Shown piece by piece: positions 1 to 8,668 of a stretch of 64,000 bases of DNA (position 1 is the stretch's first letter; each line of letters opens with the position of its first letter). Below the pieces are notes generated by a model. The model saw nothing but the letters and a program-made list of their open reading frames with translations. It did no database searches and was not told the origin of the DNA. Location of the stretch: NCBI GenBank assembly GCA_039029455.1, contig JBCCGE010000007.1:1-64000 (forward strand), read 5' to 3'. Origin of the DNA: JBCCGE01 sp039029455. GTDB taxonomy: Bacteria; Pseudomonadota; Gammaproteobacteria; Arenicellales; Poriferihabitantaceae. The position numbers were made by a program, and so were the translations under genes.

Positions 1-213
1 CGATCACCTTTTATTTCACCTGGGTCCAGGTGTTCGCGAGCTAACTGCTGCAATTGGGACACCGGTGCGGTCATCGGATCTATCGACAAAGTTTCGATGA
101 ACAGCCTGCGGTAACTGAAGGTCTGGTACGGCCTCGGACCAAGACACAGACAAACTAACTCCGCCACTTCTTCCATCAGTGCGTGCTGATCAAAACCCGG
201 TCGGTACTTGCAT
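1..213 (-). pseudogene. epmA: epmA (EF-P lysyltransferase) fragment, N-terminus missing
   Basis: Reading the minus strand from about 213 to the window edge gives one open frame of about 70 codons. It begins YRPGFDQHALMEEV and continues with SYRRLF, then LSIDP, and ends in GDR. This lines up with the middle of EpmA (PoxA/GenX), the lysyl-tRNA-synthetase paralogue that lysylates elongation factor P: E. coli has WYRP, LMNEV, SYQQAF and LEIDP in the same order and spacing. Just before YRP the family expects HNPEFTMLEW, but the sequence instead reads through unrelated codons to a stop (about 241-239). The roughly 110-residue N-terminal part is absent from all minus frames further right, where the M24 gene lies. 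I infer a gene cut by a rearrangement, or an assembly join. The C-terminal part runs off the window. Confidence 0.6.
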
Positions 214-238
214 CCTGAACCATACCCATCCGGTACTT

Positions 239-1387
239 ATGCATTCGCAACGAATATCGACGCTTACTGAGCACATGTGCCGTCTTGGCATCGATGTAAC
301 CCTGATCACTGATGAAGACAATGTCTATTACCTCTGCGGGTATTACGACTACCTTCATATGGAGTTTGGTCGACCGACGATACTGCTGGTGTTTCGCGAC
401 GGAGAGACGCATCTGATTACGCCGGAGATCGACCACAACACGGCAAAAGATGCCGCCCGGGTCGATCATATTTACCCCTGGAATGATGGTGTCGGTGACG
501 AGTGGCGGACCCGGCTGCCGGATCTTCTGAAACGCGCATCGGTCGTCGGTGTCGAAACCGAACAGATGCCGTCAATTGTCAAAAGCTATATGCAGAATCT
601 GAATGCTGATCGGGGGTTTATCGACATCATGCCGTCACTGGCCGGCATGCGCATGATTAAATCGGGTGAAGAGTTGCAGCTTGCCAGGCATGCGGGTCAG
701 GTTGCAACCGCCATGATGGAGGCCGGTCGCGAGGCGATCGCAAGCGGCGTCCCGGAGTACGAGGTCGCGATTGCGACCAGCAATGCAGGTACGCGAACCG
801 CCGCCGCTATTCTCGCAGAACACCATGCAGATTCATCGATGTCACCCAACACCCACTTTTTACAGATCATGGCGTCGGGTGATCAGATCACTCGCACTCA
901 TCACCGCGCTACCAATCGAATCATGAAAACCGGCGAACCCGTATTTTTGTGTTTCTGCGGCATGACCAATTTTCATCGATTCAAACTTGGCTTCGATCGC
1001 ACATTCTGGATTGGCGAACCCGCAGATAAACAACAGCTGGAGATCTATCAGGTTGCCGTCGACAGTCAGGCCGCCGCGCTGCGCGCACTTAAACCCGGGG
1101 TTAGTGCTGAATCTGTTCACGCTGCATATGCCGAAGTCATTCAGTCTGCGGGCTACGATTTTCCGTTTCGGTGCGGGCGCGGCACCGGGTTCAGCTTTCT
1201 GGAAAAACCCCAGCTGGTGTTTGGTGACAACACGACTATTCAACCCGGTATGGTGCTTGCTGTCGACGGTTCGGTGAACACCGATACATTTCGGGCACAG
1301 GTTGGCGACAGCTTCATCATCACTGAAGACGGCTTCGAAGCACTGACATTTCATGGGAAAAGCCTCGAAGATGTCACCTTACACTGA
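239..1387 (+). CDS. M24 (creatinase/ectoine-hydrolase-like) C-N hydrolase
   Basis: The product has the two-domain layout of the M24 'pita-bread' family, with an N-terminal creatinase-type domain (TDEDNVYYLCGYYD near residue 25) and a C-terminal catalytic domain. Most aminopeptidase metal ligands look replaced. The usual GHG(I)G is GRGTGFSF at about residue 315, and EPGM...E is QPGMVLAVDG. This argues against a metallo-aminopeptidase and for a metal-free amidohydrolase such as creatinase or ectoine hydrolase (DoeA/EutD). A GTG at 179 would extend the protein by 20 codons, but those overlap the epmA remnant and have no homology logic, so ATG 239 is preferred. The next gene encodes an EutA-type protein, a neighbour often seen with DoeA/EutD. 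The substrate is not determined. Confidence 0.75.
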   Translation: MHSQRISTLTEHMCRLGIDVTLITDEDNVYYLCGYYDYLHMEFGRPTILLVFRDGETHLITPEIDHNTAKDAARVDHIYPWNDGVGDEWRTRLPDLLKRASVVGVETEQMPSIVKSYMQNLNADRGFIDIMPSLAGMRMIKSGEELQLARHAGQVATAMMEAGREAIASGVPEYEVAIATSNAGTRTAAAILAEHHADSSMSPNTHFLQIMASGDQITRTHHRATNRIMKTGEPVFLCFCGMTNFHRFKLGFDRTFWIGEPADKQQLEIYQVAVDSQAAALRALKPGVSAESVHAAYAEVIQSAGYDFPFRCGRGTGFSFLEKPQLVFGDNTTIQPGMVLAVDGSVNTDTFRAQVGDSFIITEDGFEALTFHGKSLEDVTLH

Positions 1388-1445
1388 TTGACAAGATTTC
1401 GCGGCAGGATCACTATTCCCCAGATTGAACAAAGAGAAACCATAC

Positions 1446-1453
1446 AGAGGAGA
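1446..1453 (+). promoter_or_regulatory. ribosome binding site that fixes the start of the next gene
   Basis: AGAGGAGA lies 6 nt before ATG 1460. The open frame itself begins at TTG 1388, immediately after the upstream stop, but only ATG 1460 has a Shine-Dalgarno sequence, so the shorter protein is the likely product. Confidence 0.7.
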
Positions 1454-1459
1454 CGAATC

Positions 1460-2263
1460 ATGTTTCGACCCGGCGACACGGTGAATTCAACACCACGCAC
1501 ACCTAGTTTGGACGGAGGGCGGCACCATCGAGCAAAAATCGGATTCATTCTGATGTCCACCGACCTGGCTGCGGAGGCCGACTTTTTCGATATGGCGCCG
1601 AAAGATGTCGGCATCCATATCGCGCGTCTCAAAACGAACGACACCACGACAAATGAAACGCTGGCGGAGCACATTACTCACATGGCCGATGCGGCGTCCC
1701 GCGTTCAGCCCGACACGCGACCGTCGGTCATCAGCTACAGTTGCACATCCGGGTCGATCGTCAACGGCGAGCAACCTATCATGCGGGAAATAAAAAAAGG
1801 CGCGCCCTATGCCGAGCCAATGACTCTGGTGACCGGTGTGGTTGATGCACTGCGCGAGCTGGATGCACAACGCATTGTGGTGGGAACACCCTACCTCGAT
1901 GAAATTAATCAGCTCGAGGCGGAATTTCTGCACGCCAAGGGATTTGGTGTGCTCGATATTCAGGGTCTGAACCTTAAGACCGGCGTTGAATTCGGTCGTG
2001 TAACTCCCGAGTACTGGATTCAATTCGCACAGGAAATTGATCGGCCGGATGCGGACGCGGTTTTTCTCAGTTGCGGAGGTATTCGCACAGCAGAAGTTGC
2101 GGAACAAGTCGAACAGCTTATCGGCAAACCCGTCATTACCAGCAACACCGGACAGATGTGGAGCTGCCTGCGTCGCGCCGGCATTGATGATCAGATCAAG
2201 GGTTTCGGTCAGATTTTTGATCTGCCAGGCAATCGAATAGAACGACTCGATCTGGCGGCCTGA
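1460..2263 (+). CDS. Asp/Glu-racemase-superfamily enzyme (EutA / maleate isomerase / arylmalonate decarboxylase type)
   Basis: The protein is about 267 residues and belongs to the cysteine-dependent racemase/isomerase fold. The two catalytic cysteines are visible: SYSCTSGS at about residue 93 and FLSCGGIRT at about 204, each at the end of a half-barrel. TGVVDALREL and VGTPYLDEIN are typical of the maleate isomerase/EutA branch. Members interconvert or decarboxylate small dicarboxylates or act in ectoine breakdown. The gene follows the M24 gene by 72 nt on the same strand, and a PhyH oxygenase follows 14 nt downstream, so the three are likely one transcript. A second family member sits in the hydantoinase operon at 34990-35730. 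The substrate remains unassigned. Confidence 0.75.
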   Translation: MFRPGDTVNSTPRTPSLDGGRHHRAKIGFILMSTDLAAEADFFDMAPKDVGIHIARLKTNDTTTNETLAEHITHMADAASRVQPDTRPSVISYSCTSGSIVNGEQPIMREIKKGAPYAEPMTLVTGVVDALRELDAQRIVVGTPYLDEINQLEAEFLHAKGFGVLDIQGLNLKTGVEFGRVTPEYWIQFAQEIDRPDADAVFLSCGGIRTAEVAEQVEQLIGKPVITSNTGQMWSCLRRAGIDDQIKGFGQIFDLPGNRIERLDLAA

Positions 2264-2277
2264 ATACTGAAGCAGAC

Positions 2278-3105
2278 ATGATTGATACAGAAAAATTCAG
2301 GCGTGACGGCATCGTTTTCCCTGCCGGGAAAATTGATGTCGATGGTTTCGAACAGGCCTACTACGACTTCCAGGAAAGTTCACAAAAGCTGCGCGGCAAA
2401 GATACGTATTTAAAGCCGCATCTGGTCAGCCCGTGGCTGGATGAACTTGTTCGACATCCGCAGATACTTGACGACGTCGAAGCATTGATCGGGCCGGATA
2501 TTGTGCTGTGGGAATCTGACTGGAGCGTAAAACGCGCCGGCACCGGAGACTATGTCCCCTGGCATCAGGATTCCCCGTACTGGAATCTGTCGAGTGACGA
2601 TGTGGTTTCAGTGTGGGTCGCGATCAATGATGTCACTGTGGATAACGGCGCCATGATGGTAGTGCCGGGGACACACGCGAAGGGTCAACTCGGTGAAATT
2701 GATGCCGACGGGAATCTTCATCAGGCCTATGCCGACGGTCAGCGCACCACCGACGAAAACTGCATGTTTCCCTTCGCCCACCTGAAAACCGACTACACGG
2801 ATGAGGCGGTGTCAGTAGAACTCGACGCCGGAGAGTATTCGATTCACTCCGTGCACTTGATCCATGGAGGTGGACCCAATCCGTCCGACAAGGACCGGAT
2901 CGGTTTTGCCATGCGGTACATCTCCGCAGAAACACGCAACATTGGCAGCGTGGATTCAGTGACAGCGGTCAGGGGGAACTGTGACCGGGACTATTACGTA
3001 TTTGAATCCAGACCAAGCGGCGATTTCGTTCCGACAGATCTGGCCGCAATGGAGGAAGCGCTGACCTATCCGAGTGGTTTTGGCGAAGCCAAGCGAGCGC
3101 GATAG
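2278..3105 (+). CDS. phytanoyl-CoA dioxygenase (PhyH) family Fe(II)/2-oxoglutarate oxygenase
   Basis: This is a 275-residue PhyH-family hydroxylase. The iron triad is readable: WHQD (His about 96, Asp about 98) and a distal His in the HGGGPNPS stretch (about 197), followed by an Arg in RIGFAMRY that would bind 2-oxoglutarate. The GAMMVVPGTH stretch is characteristic of the family. It lacks the ectoine-hydroxylase (EctD) signature around the HxD motif, so it is not called EctD. It starts at ATG 2278, 14 nt after the upstream stop, and is probably co-transcribed with the M24 and EutA-like genes. It likely hydroxylates or oxidatively cleaves a small substrate handled by the same cluster; which one cannot be read from sequence. 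Confidence 0.8.
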   Translation: MIDTEKFRRDGIVFPAGKIDVDGFEQAYYDFQESSQKLRGKDTYLKPHLVSPWLDELVRHPQILDDVEALIGPDIVLWESDWSVKRAGTGDYVPWHQDSPYWNLSSDDVVSVWVAINDVTVDNGAMMVVPGTHAKGQLGEIDADGNLHQAYADGQRTTDENCMFPFAHLKTDYTDEAVSVELDAGEYSIHSVHLIHGGGPNPSDKDRIGFAMRYISAETRNIGSVDSVTAVRGNCDRDYYVFESRPSGDFVPTDLAAMEEALTYPSGFGEAKRAR

Positions 3106-3410
3106 TCCTCGTTTTGACTTCACGAGTGGTTGTTTTAACAAATTAATCAGCTAACTTTCGCGGCAGCTTCTTCAGGTAATCCTCGAAAACCTTCGTATGT
3201 CACACCTACGGATTCCGCGCCCAACAGAATCGGATCACGCCCTCAGCTTCTCGCTTAAAGACGAGATTGGCTTTCAATTAAAAGGGCCAGGGAAACCGAC
3301 GGTTACTCAAAACAGCGTGCACAATCCACTATGTATGTCAATGTGTGGGCAAGGATCTCACTTATCCGGTCGCATCAATCGTTTGGAATAAATGCGCTGC
3401 GGTCAGTGTT
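3106..3410. other. intergenic region without a recognised gene
   Basis: These 305 nt separate two convergent genes. No tRNA, terminator hairpin or known repeat is evident. Short frames exist on both strands (a 64-codon plus frame at 3197-3391 and about 30 codons on the minus strand around 3157-3250), but they lack ribosome binding sites and recognisable motifs. Confidence 0.5.
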
Positions 3411-6275
3411 TTACGTTTTTTGAAGAATTGCAGTAAGGTGGGAGTGATCGCCATCGCGATCGTAGATAATAACTTTCGATACGTTGCGTTCTATAAAATC
3501 CAGTTCTTTAGGGCCGATAAACGGGACGGACAAAGACTGTTTTCTGAGCAAGGCCTTCACCAAATCATAAGTCGTGGGCTGGTTACGTTCTACACCAGTT
3601 GGATACGAGTGCATCAACTTTCCGGAATCATATATATTTATCTCGGAAAGAAACGAGGTGTGCAAATCCTCGACAATGTAAACGCCGCCGGATTTCAAGT
3701 GGGGAAATAGGTAGGCCAGACTGATTTGCTGTTGCGACATCGTGTGTCCGCCGTCGTCAATAATAAGGTCAAACCCCGAACCTGCGAATTCAGCAAATGC
3801 TGTCAGGTCATCCGGGTTGCGTTGGTCGACTGTGTGCATGCTTATTCGGTCAGCATTTTCCAGTTCCGGAACCAGAATATCGATACCGTAGATGTTGGCG
3901 TTAGAAAAATAATCACGCCACATAAGCAACGATGAGCCGTTGAATATTCCGATTTCCAATACTTTAGTTATCCGATCACGATGAGGCTCAAGATGTTCTG
4001 AGTAGAAATTGGTAAATCCGTGCTGAACCTTGTCTGTTCCGTAACGCTTCCCAAGAACGGTTAAAGCATCTATTTTCGGTTGAAACGATTGAATCGGTTC
4101 AACTTCATGAATGTGTTGAGTTTTATCGTGGGTTAACACAGGCCCATCACTTTTGGAATCTACTGAATTGGAAACCAAATCATCACTTGACGACGCCCCG
4201 GGTCGGTTTCTCAAATAGCGCGACCACATATCCTCGAAGGCGTCTTCCAAAGTGGTGGCCAACGAAATTGGATCGCATAACGAACTACTTGCCATTTTTG
4301 AACGTAGCGTGCTGTGGTAGTGCTGAATCAGTTTTTGATCTTTTGCGAGCGCAACAGCTTTTTCAACATACTCATCGACACTTCCCGCCACTAACTCAGA
4401 AACTCCTGCAGCAACAAGTTTAGTTGCGCTCAGACGCTCTACATACCAGTCACCTGCGAGCGTAATCACTGGCACACCCATCCACATAGCATCGCATGTA
4501 GTCGTACCACCTGTTCTGGGAAATGCGTCCAAAGCGATATCGATTTCCTGATAAGATTTCATGTAAACATGATGTGGTTCGTTCGCCAAAAAACTAATCC
4601 GTTGTTTATCGATTCCGCGGCGGCGGAATCTCTTTGACCAGGTTTGACGTACTTGGCCATTCGAAAACCGTCGGTCTTTAAGCACGAGTTTAGATTCCGG
4701 GCATTGCTTTAGTATGGATACCCATGCATCAATAACTGACATATTGACTTTCGATACGTTATTGAAACAACCGAACACCACGCTTTTGACATAACCTTGC
4801 CGGGGATTTTTTCTTTTTGATGATTTGAGCGACGAATACGGGACGCCATAACAAAAACTGCATCTCGGTAACCGGTATATCGTCTCTACCGCTGGCTCCG
4901 AGGTTTTTTCAGGATGCAGTACTTCATCAGTAATCCAGTAGTCGATTGCAGACATTCCGGTACTGCCGAAATATCCAAGATATGTCGCCTGAACAGGTGC
5001 AGGTCGCAAAGCCATCACACCGAGTCGATGATTTGCGGTGTGACCGGCCAGATCAATCAGAATATCAACCTTATCCTGCTGAATCTGTGCAGCAACATCT
5101 TTATCCGACAGGCGAAACGTTGAAAACCACCGATCTGCTACTGATTTGAGCACCTGGGTGGCATCATCTTCGCGACTGGATTCGGAATAGCAAAATATTT
5201 TGACACGCTCGCCCGAGTGCACCAGCAAAACCGGTTCAAGAAACTGGCGGACTACATGATTTCTGAAGTCCGGTGACAAGTAACCTATATGTAAAGTACG
5301 ATCGAGAGTCGGATCACGTTCATGTCGCAAATTTGATTTAGCAACTGATCCACCGTGATATCTATCCCACTCTTGCAATTCCCTGCGCATCGATTCTGCA
5401 GATTTTATTCTTGAAGCATGCAATGCAAACAGGTAGTTGCTGCGCAGCTTGGATTCGGGGCTAAGGGATAGTGCCGCTTTGTATGCTTTATCCGACTGCC
5501 CGTATTTTCCCAGGTTGCTAAGAGCGGCTGCTTTTCCAGACTGAACTGCAAATCCTGTGAGTCCATCCTTCTCCATTTTTTTGTATATTTTCAGTGCGTC
5601 ATGATCTCGCGCGCAGCTTGAATATGCATTGGCCAACATGATCAACAGCTCCGGACTTTCCGGACGCTCCTTAATGAGTGTTTTGTACTGCGACAGTGCT
5701 TTTTTGTGGCGTCCGGTTTTGGTGTGTATCTCAGCAAGTCCTGTTCTCGCGCTAAGATTTTCCCGATCGATTTTCAAAGCGCTCTGAAATGCAGCCCCGG
5801 CATGATCGAATTCTTCAAGTAAGTGATAACACCTACCCAGGCCGAGGTGACCGCTGAGCAGATGTCGATCAAGCTCAATCGCGGCTTTGAACTGATCAAT
5901 CGCAGACTCTAATTTGTCTAGCTTTTCCATAACCAACCCATAGTTGGCATAGGTTAACGCTAGATTTGGATTGAGAGTGAGAGCCTTTTTGTGATGTCTG
6001 GCAGCTGCATCTAATTTGCCAAGAGAAGATAAGACCACACCGAGATTGTCGTGGGCCACTGCATTTTGCGGACCCAGTTCAACTGCCTTTTTTAACGTCG
6101 ATGCCGCCTCATCCAGCAGACCCAAACGATGTTGTGTTGCCCCAAGATTTACAAGCAATGACTGATTCGTAGGATCAAGCGCGGATAACTGTTTATAACA
6201 AAGATGCGCCTGCTCATAGTTTCCGGCGGAAAAATGATTTTCAGCTTGGCGAGATTTTGTGTCGGATTCCGTCAA
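3411..6275 (-). CDS. TPR + GT41 (O-GlcNAc-transferase-like) + MycE-like sugar O-methyltransferase fusion
   Basis: The 954-residue protein has three parts. Residues about 1-300 are roughly eight tetratricopeptide repeats (for example NLGVVLSSLGKLDAA). Residues about 325-690 form a GT41/SPINDLY catalytic region with IGYLSPDFRNH near 328, LRPAPVQATYLGYFG near 425 and GGTTTCDAMWMGVPVITLAG near 588; these are hallmark motifs of protein O-GlcNAc transferases. Residues about 745-954 are a class I methyltransferase: GTDK, VLEIGIFNGSSL near 772, an acidic DLIIDDGGH and GGVYIVEDLHTS. That matches the metal-dependent sugar O-methyltransferases related to MycE. The obvious reading is a cytoplasmic enzyme that attaches a sugar to Ser/Thr of a protein and can methylate a sugar. 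The leader protein 171 nt upstream on the same strand is a candidate partner. The function is inferred. Confidence 0.85.
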   Translation of the reverse strand: MTESDTKSRQAENHFSAGNYEQAHLCYKQLSALDPTNQSLLVNLGATQHRLGLLDEAASTLKKAVELGPQNAVAHDNLGVVLSSLGKLDAAARHHKKALTLNPNLALTYANYGLVMEKLDKLESAIDQFKAAIELDRHLLSGHLGLGRCYHLLEEFDHAGAAFQSALKIDRENLSARTGLAEIHTKTGRHKKALSQYKTLIKERPESPELLIMLANAYSSCARDHDALKIYKKMEKDGLTGFAVQSGKAAALSNLGKYGQSDKAYKAALSLSPESKLRSNYLFALHASRIKSAESMRRELQEWDRYHGGSVAKSNLRHERDPTLDRTLHIGYLSPDFRNHVVRQFLEPVLLVHSGERVKIFCYSESSREDDATQVLKSVADRWFSTFRLSDKDVAAQIQQDKVDILIDLAGHTANHRLGVMALRPAPVQATYLGYFGSTGMSAIDYWITDEVLHPEKTSEPAVETIYRLPRCSFCYGVPYSSLKSSKRKNPRQGYVKSVVFGCFNNVSKVNMSVIDAWVSILKQCPESKLVLKDRRFSNGQVRQTWSKRFRRRGIDKQRISFLANEPHHVYMKSYQEIDIALDAFPRTGGTTTCDAMWMGVPVITLAGDWYVERLSATKLVAAGVSELVAGSVDEYVEKAVALAKDQKLIQHYHSTLRSKMASSSLCDPISLATTLEDAFEDMWSRYLRNRPGASSSDDLVSNSVDSKSDGPVLTHDKTQHIHEVEPIQSFQPKIDALTVLGKRYGTDKVQHGFTNFYSEHLEPHRDRITKVLEIGIFNGSSLLMWRDYFSNANIYGIDILVPELENADRISMHTVDQRNPDDLTAFAEFAGSGFDLIIDDGGHTMSQQQISLAYLFPHLKSGGVYIVEDLHTSFLSEINIYDSGKLMHSYPTGVERNQPTTYDLVKALLRKQSLSVPFIGPKELDFIERNVSKVIIYDRDGDHSHLTAILQKT

Positions 6276-6446
6276 ACGTTAAATTAAAAAGTGATTGCTT
6301 CGATTCAATCACGGGACAGACCGATCAACACGAAAACGAGCAATTAGCTTTCGGTTTCTCAAGTTGCTCTAAACCGGGATACGATCCAAAGATTGGTCCG
6401 TATTACCCCAGAAAGTGATGACCCTAAAATAACATCTCTCGAGACT

Positions 6447-7100
6447 TTAAGATAACACAACGATGGAACACACTCCTTGTGGCGATATTTCCAGGCGGCT
6501 AAATCCATTAACTCGGGTTGTAACGAAAAATCCGGTAGGTTCCCCAAAGAGAACAACTCCTGTCTCATCACAACACGTCACATTAGCAACATTTGAGTTA
6601 AAGAAATTGAAAGAATTTGAATCCCCGATTACGGCGGTCAGATCGATGTCATATGTTCCTGGATCGAAGGTTGAAGATCCCGTGATTGTGTAGAAACCGG
6701 AACTCCCTTGATCTGCACTGCCGAGCTGCTGACCTCCTACAATCAGAGCAACCCGGACTTCCTGAGCGAATCCGCTCACGCTAAATGAGACCGGACAAAA
6801 AGGTTCGGTCGTTGCTGGCGGGTTTGTCGTACTATCCCCGGGAGGGTTTGTGGTATTTGTTCCTTCACCAGGCCCCCCTCCTGTGTCCGGGGAGGTAGAC
6901 GCGTGCGCCGGAATCACCAACGACTCTATCACCGGTTTTTTCCATCCACTGGCGACCAAACCACCCATGGCCAATCCGCCACTGCCTGCGATCGTTCGTA
7001 TCAGCTTACGCTTTGCAGAACCCGAAGGATTGTCAAAATCTTTCAATACACCGCGTCTTTTGATACTTGTATTTTCGTCGGTTTCACGCACTTTTTTCAC
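6447..7100 (-). CDS. exported protein with 'PAHA' leader and beta-rich C-terminal domain
   Basis: The start is taken at GTG 7100 because GAGGGA lies 9 nt upstream; an open frame runs further to 7205 but has no ribosome binding site. The 217-residue product begins with a charged stretch, KRKLIRTIAGSGG, a weakly hydrophobic segment, and then WKKPVIESLVIPAHAST. PAHA resembles a signal peptidase I site. After it comes DTGGGPGEGT and a Thr/Pro/Asn-rich linker (about residues 75-100). The C-terminal half is predicted beta-rich and carries a CC pair (VTCCDETG). No known domain is recognised. The same leader motif recurs in the gene at 29021-29356. Both lie beside O-glycosylation-type transferases. 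It may be an exported, glycosylated surface or periplasmic protein. Confidence 0.65.
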   Translation of the reverse strand: MKKVRETDENTSIKRRGVLKDFDNPSGSAKRKLIRTIAGSGGLAMGGLVASGWKKPVIESLVIPAHASTSPDTGGGPGEGTNTTNPPGDSTTNPPATTEPFCPVSFSVSGFAQEVRVALIVGGQQLGSADQGSSGFYTITGSSTFDPGTYDIDLTAVIGDSNSFNFFNSNVANVTCCDETGVVLFGEPTGFFVTTRVNGFSRLEISPQGVCSIVVLS

Positions 7101-7451
7101 AACATTGACTCCCTCGTTAGCCTGAATATGAGTGTAGGTGAAAGTCACAAAAAGTGTCAAGCAACTGGTTGAAAGGATCAAATTGACGCCGGTCGTAGTC
7201 GACACGAGGCGTGTGCTGACGGTCGACGTGCAATGGATAAATCAGTCTGATTACGTTTTCACTCCAGTTGAAGCAGGTGAGTAGACGGTCCAATACATGG
7301 ATACTGTAAAAAAGGTGGCCAGGGAAGAACAGATCGGCGGCGACACAGTAAGCACTGATCTTCCAGAGCGGTCCTTGCGAAAACAGACGATCGCGCTAAA
7401 TCGTGTAAAACTACGGCTCCTTTCATCGGTAGCGCACCAAGCCCTATGAGA
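7101..7451. other. intergenic region, likely promoter of the PAHA-leader gene
   Basis: A 351-nt gap between two minus-strand genes. The part next to 7100 carries the GAGGGA ribosome binding site (7110-7115) and should hold the promoter. A 50-codon plus-strand frame (7297-7449) ends 3 nt before the next gene but has no ribosome binding site or homologue I recognise. Confidence 0.45.
7110..7115 (-). promoter_or_regulatory. ribosome binding site deciding GTG start 7100
   Basis: GAGGGA on the minus strand, 9 nt before GTG 7100. It places the translational start about 35 codons inside the longest open frame and leaves the charged leader at the N-terminus. Confidence 0.6.
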
Positions 7452-8651
7452 TCAGCGTTCTAACACAAACAGACGTATCGGATCTCTGACATTTTTAAGT
7501 TCAACTTCCCCAACATCAATCCACGGCCTGTCAATCAACGACCGAAACGAACCGGAAACCACCATCGGCTTTTTCAAATCCCTGCATTTGTCCGTAATCC
7601 GGGCAGCCACATTGGCTGCGGACCCCACTACGGTGAAGTTGAGGCGCGTCCGCGTACCGATATTCCCAAACATTACGGTACCCACATGCAGACCGATTCC
7701 ATACCCCACCGGCTCCAGGTTCTTTTGAACACGCTCGCGGTTCATAGTGCCGATGGATTCAGCGGTTTTCTCAACCGCCTTCATCGCAGCCTGCGCCGCG
7801 CTTTCAGGGCTACCAAAACTTTCGAACGAAAATATGGCCATCACTGAATCCCCAATGTAGCTCAGTACCTCACCCCCCACCGACTCCACAGACCCGGCGG
7901 TGGATTCAAAAAACCCATTCAGCAACTCCAGAAAACGATCTCTCCCCAGGGATTCAGCGAGACGGGTGGACGACCGCATATCTGAGAACCAGATTACAGC
8001 GTCAATATCTTCACCGTCTCCACGCCGCACCTGTCCCGCAAGCACCCGATAACCCGCATCGCGGCCGATATATGCGGTCAGTACATTTTCCGCAAGCTGT
8101 TGGTTGACCCACTGTCGGATAGCAACGGCCATGTGGGCCTGAATCCGGCGCACAACATCGCGATGATCCTCCTGCCATCCACCCGGACAGTCACAGACCC
8201 AGGTTGCGATGAATCCGTCCTCGCGCTCCATCGCAGTTGCCTGATCACCAAAAACCGTGACCTTGCCGAAGTAACCGGTCTCACCACTTGCGTGTAACCT
8301 CTCGAACAACGGGTACGGTTGCTCTTCCGCGGTGTCCTGCAGACAGTGATCAAGCTCAAAAACGAGGTTTTCCACCATATGCCGAAGTGGACTCTGGCGC
8401 CACTCGTCACTGTCAATATCCGCGGGTGTATAGGTGTCTTGTTCCAAACCGGATTCACGCGTCCACGTGACTGACGTGCCCGAGTAAATCGGATGCAGGA
8501 GACGCACCGTAACGTGCAGCCGGGTAAGCGGCAGACCCGCTTCAGTAAGACGCACAGCGGTTTGTTCAGTAAGTGTTTGCAGCGAAAATTCGCCGAGAGC
8601 AAGTGCAAGCAGCCAACGTTCAGTCTGCTCTATCGCGTCCAGGTTGCACAT
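7452..8651 (-). CDS. class III adenylate/guanylate cyclase
   Basis: The 399-residue protein has an N-terminal half of about 200 residues without a firm family assignment and a C-terminal class III nucleotide cyclase domain. The cyclase motifs are intact: VIWFSDMRSSTRLAE with the first metal-binding Asp, SYIGDSVMAIF with the second Asp, GLHVGTVMFGNIGT, and LNFTVVGSAANVAARI. Similar soluble bacterial cyclases pair this domain with a GAF-like sensory region, so the N-terminus is probably a regulator. ATG 8651 and an adjacent TTG 8654 are both possible; AGGAGG lies 10 nt before TTG and overlaps the end of the Rieske gene, so the two genes are likely co-transcribed. It should make a cyclic nucleotide second messenger. 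Confidence 0.85.
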   Translation of the reverse strand: MCNLDAIEQTERWLLALALGEFSLQTLTEQTAVRLTEAGLPLTRLHVTVRLLHPIYSGTSVTWTRESGLEQDTYTPADIDSDEWRQSPLRHMVENLVFELDHCLQDTAEEQPYPLFERLHASGETGYFGKVTVFGDQATAMEREDGFIATWVCDCPGGWQEDHRDVVRRIQAHMAVAIRQWVNQQLAENVLTAYIGRDAGYRVLAGQVRRGDGEDIDAVIWFSDMRSSTRLAESLGRDRFLELLNGFFESTAGSVESVGGEVLSYIGDSVMAIFSFESFGSPESAAQAAMKAVEKTAESIGTMNRERVQKNLEPVGYGIGLHVGTVMFGNIGTRTRLNFTVVGSAANVAARITDKCRDLKKPMVVSGSFRSLIDRPWIDVGEVELKNVRDPIRLFVLER

Positions 8652-8668
8652 CAACTAATGCGAGCCTC

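Noticed and set aside
2278..3105. EctD (ectoine hydroxylase)
   Set aside because: The PhyH protein near the M24/EutA genes lacks the EctD signature around its HxD motif; only general PhyH features are present.
3197..3391. 64-codon plus-strand frame in the gap after the PhyH gene
   Set aside because: No ribosome binding site, no recognisable domain, and another equally plausible short frame exists on the minus strand.
7297..7449. 50-codon plus-strand frame next to the cyclase gene
   Set aside because: Basic, short and without a ribosome binding site; not enough evidence to call a gene.
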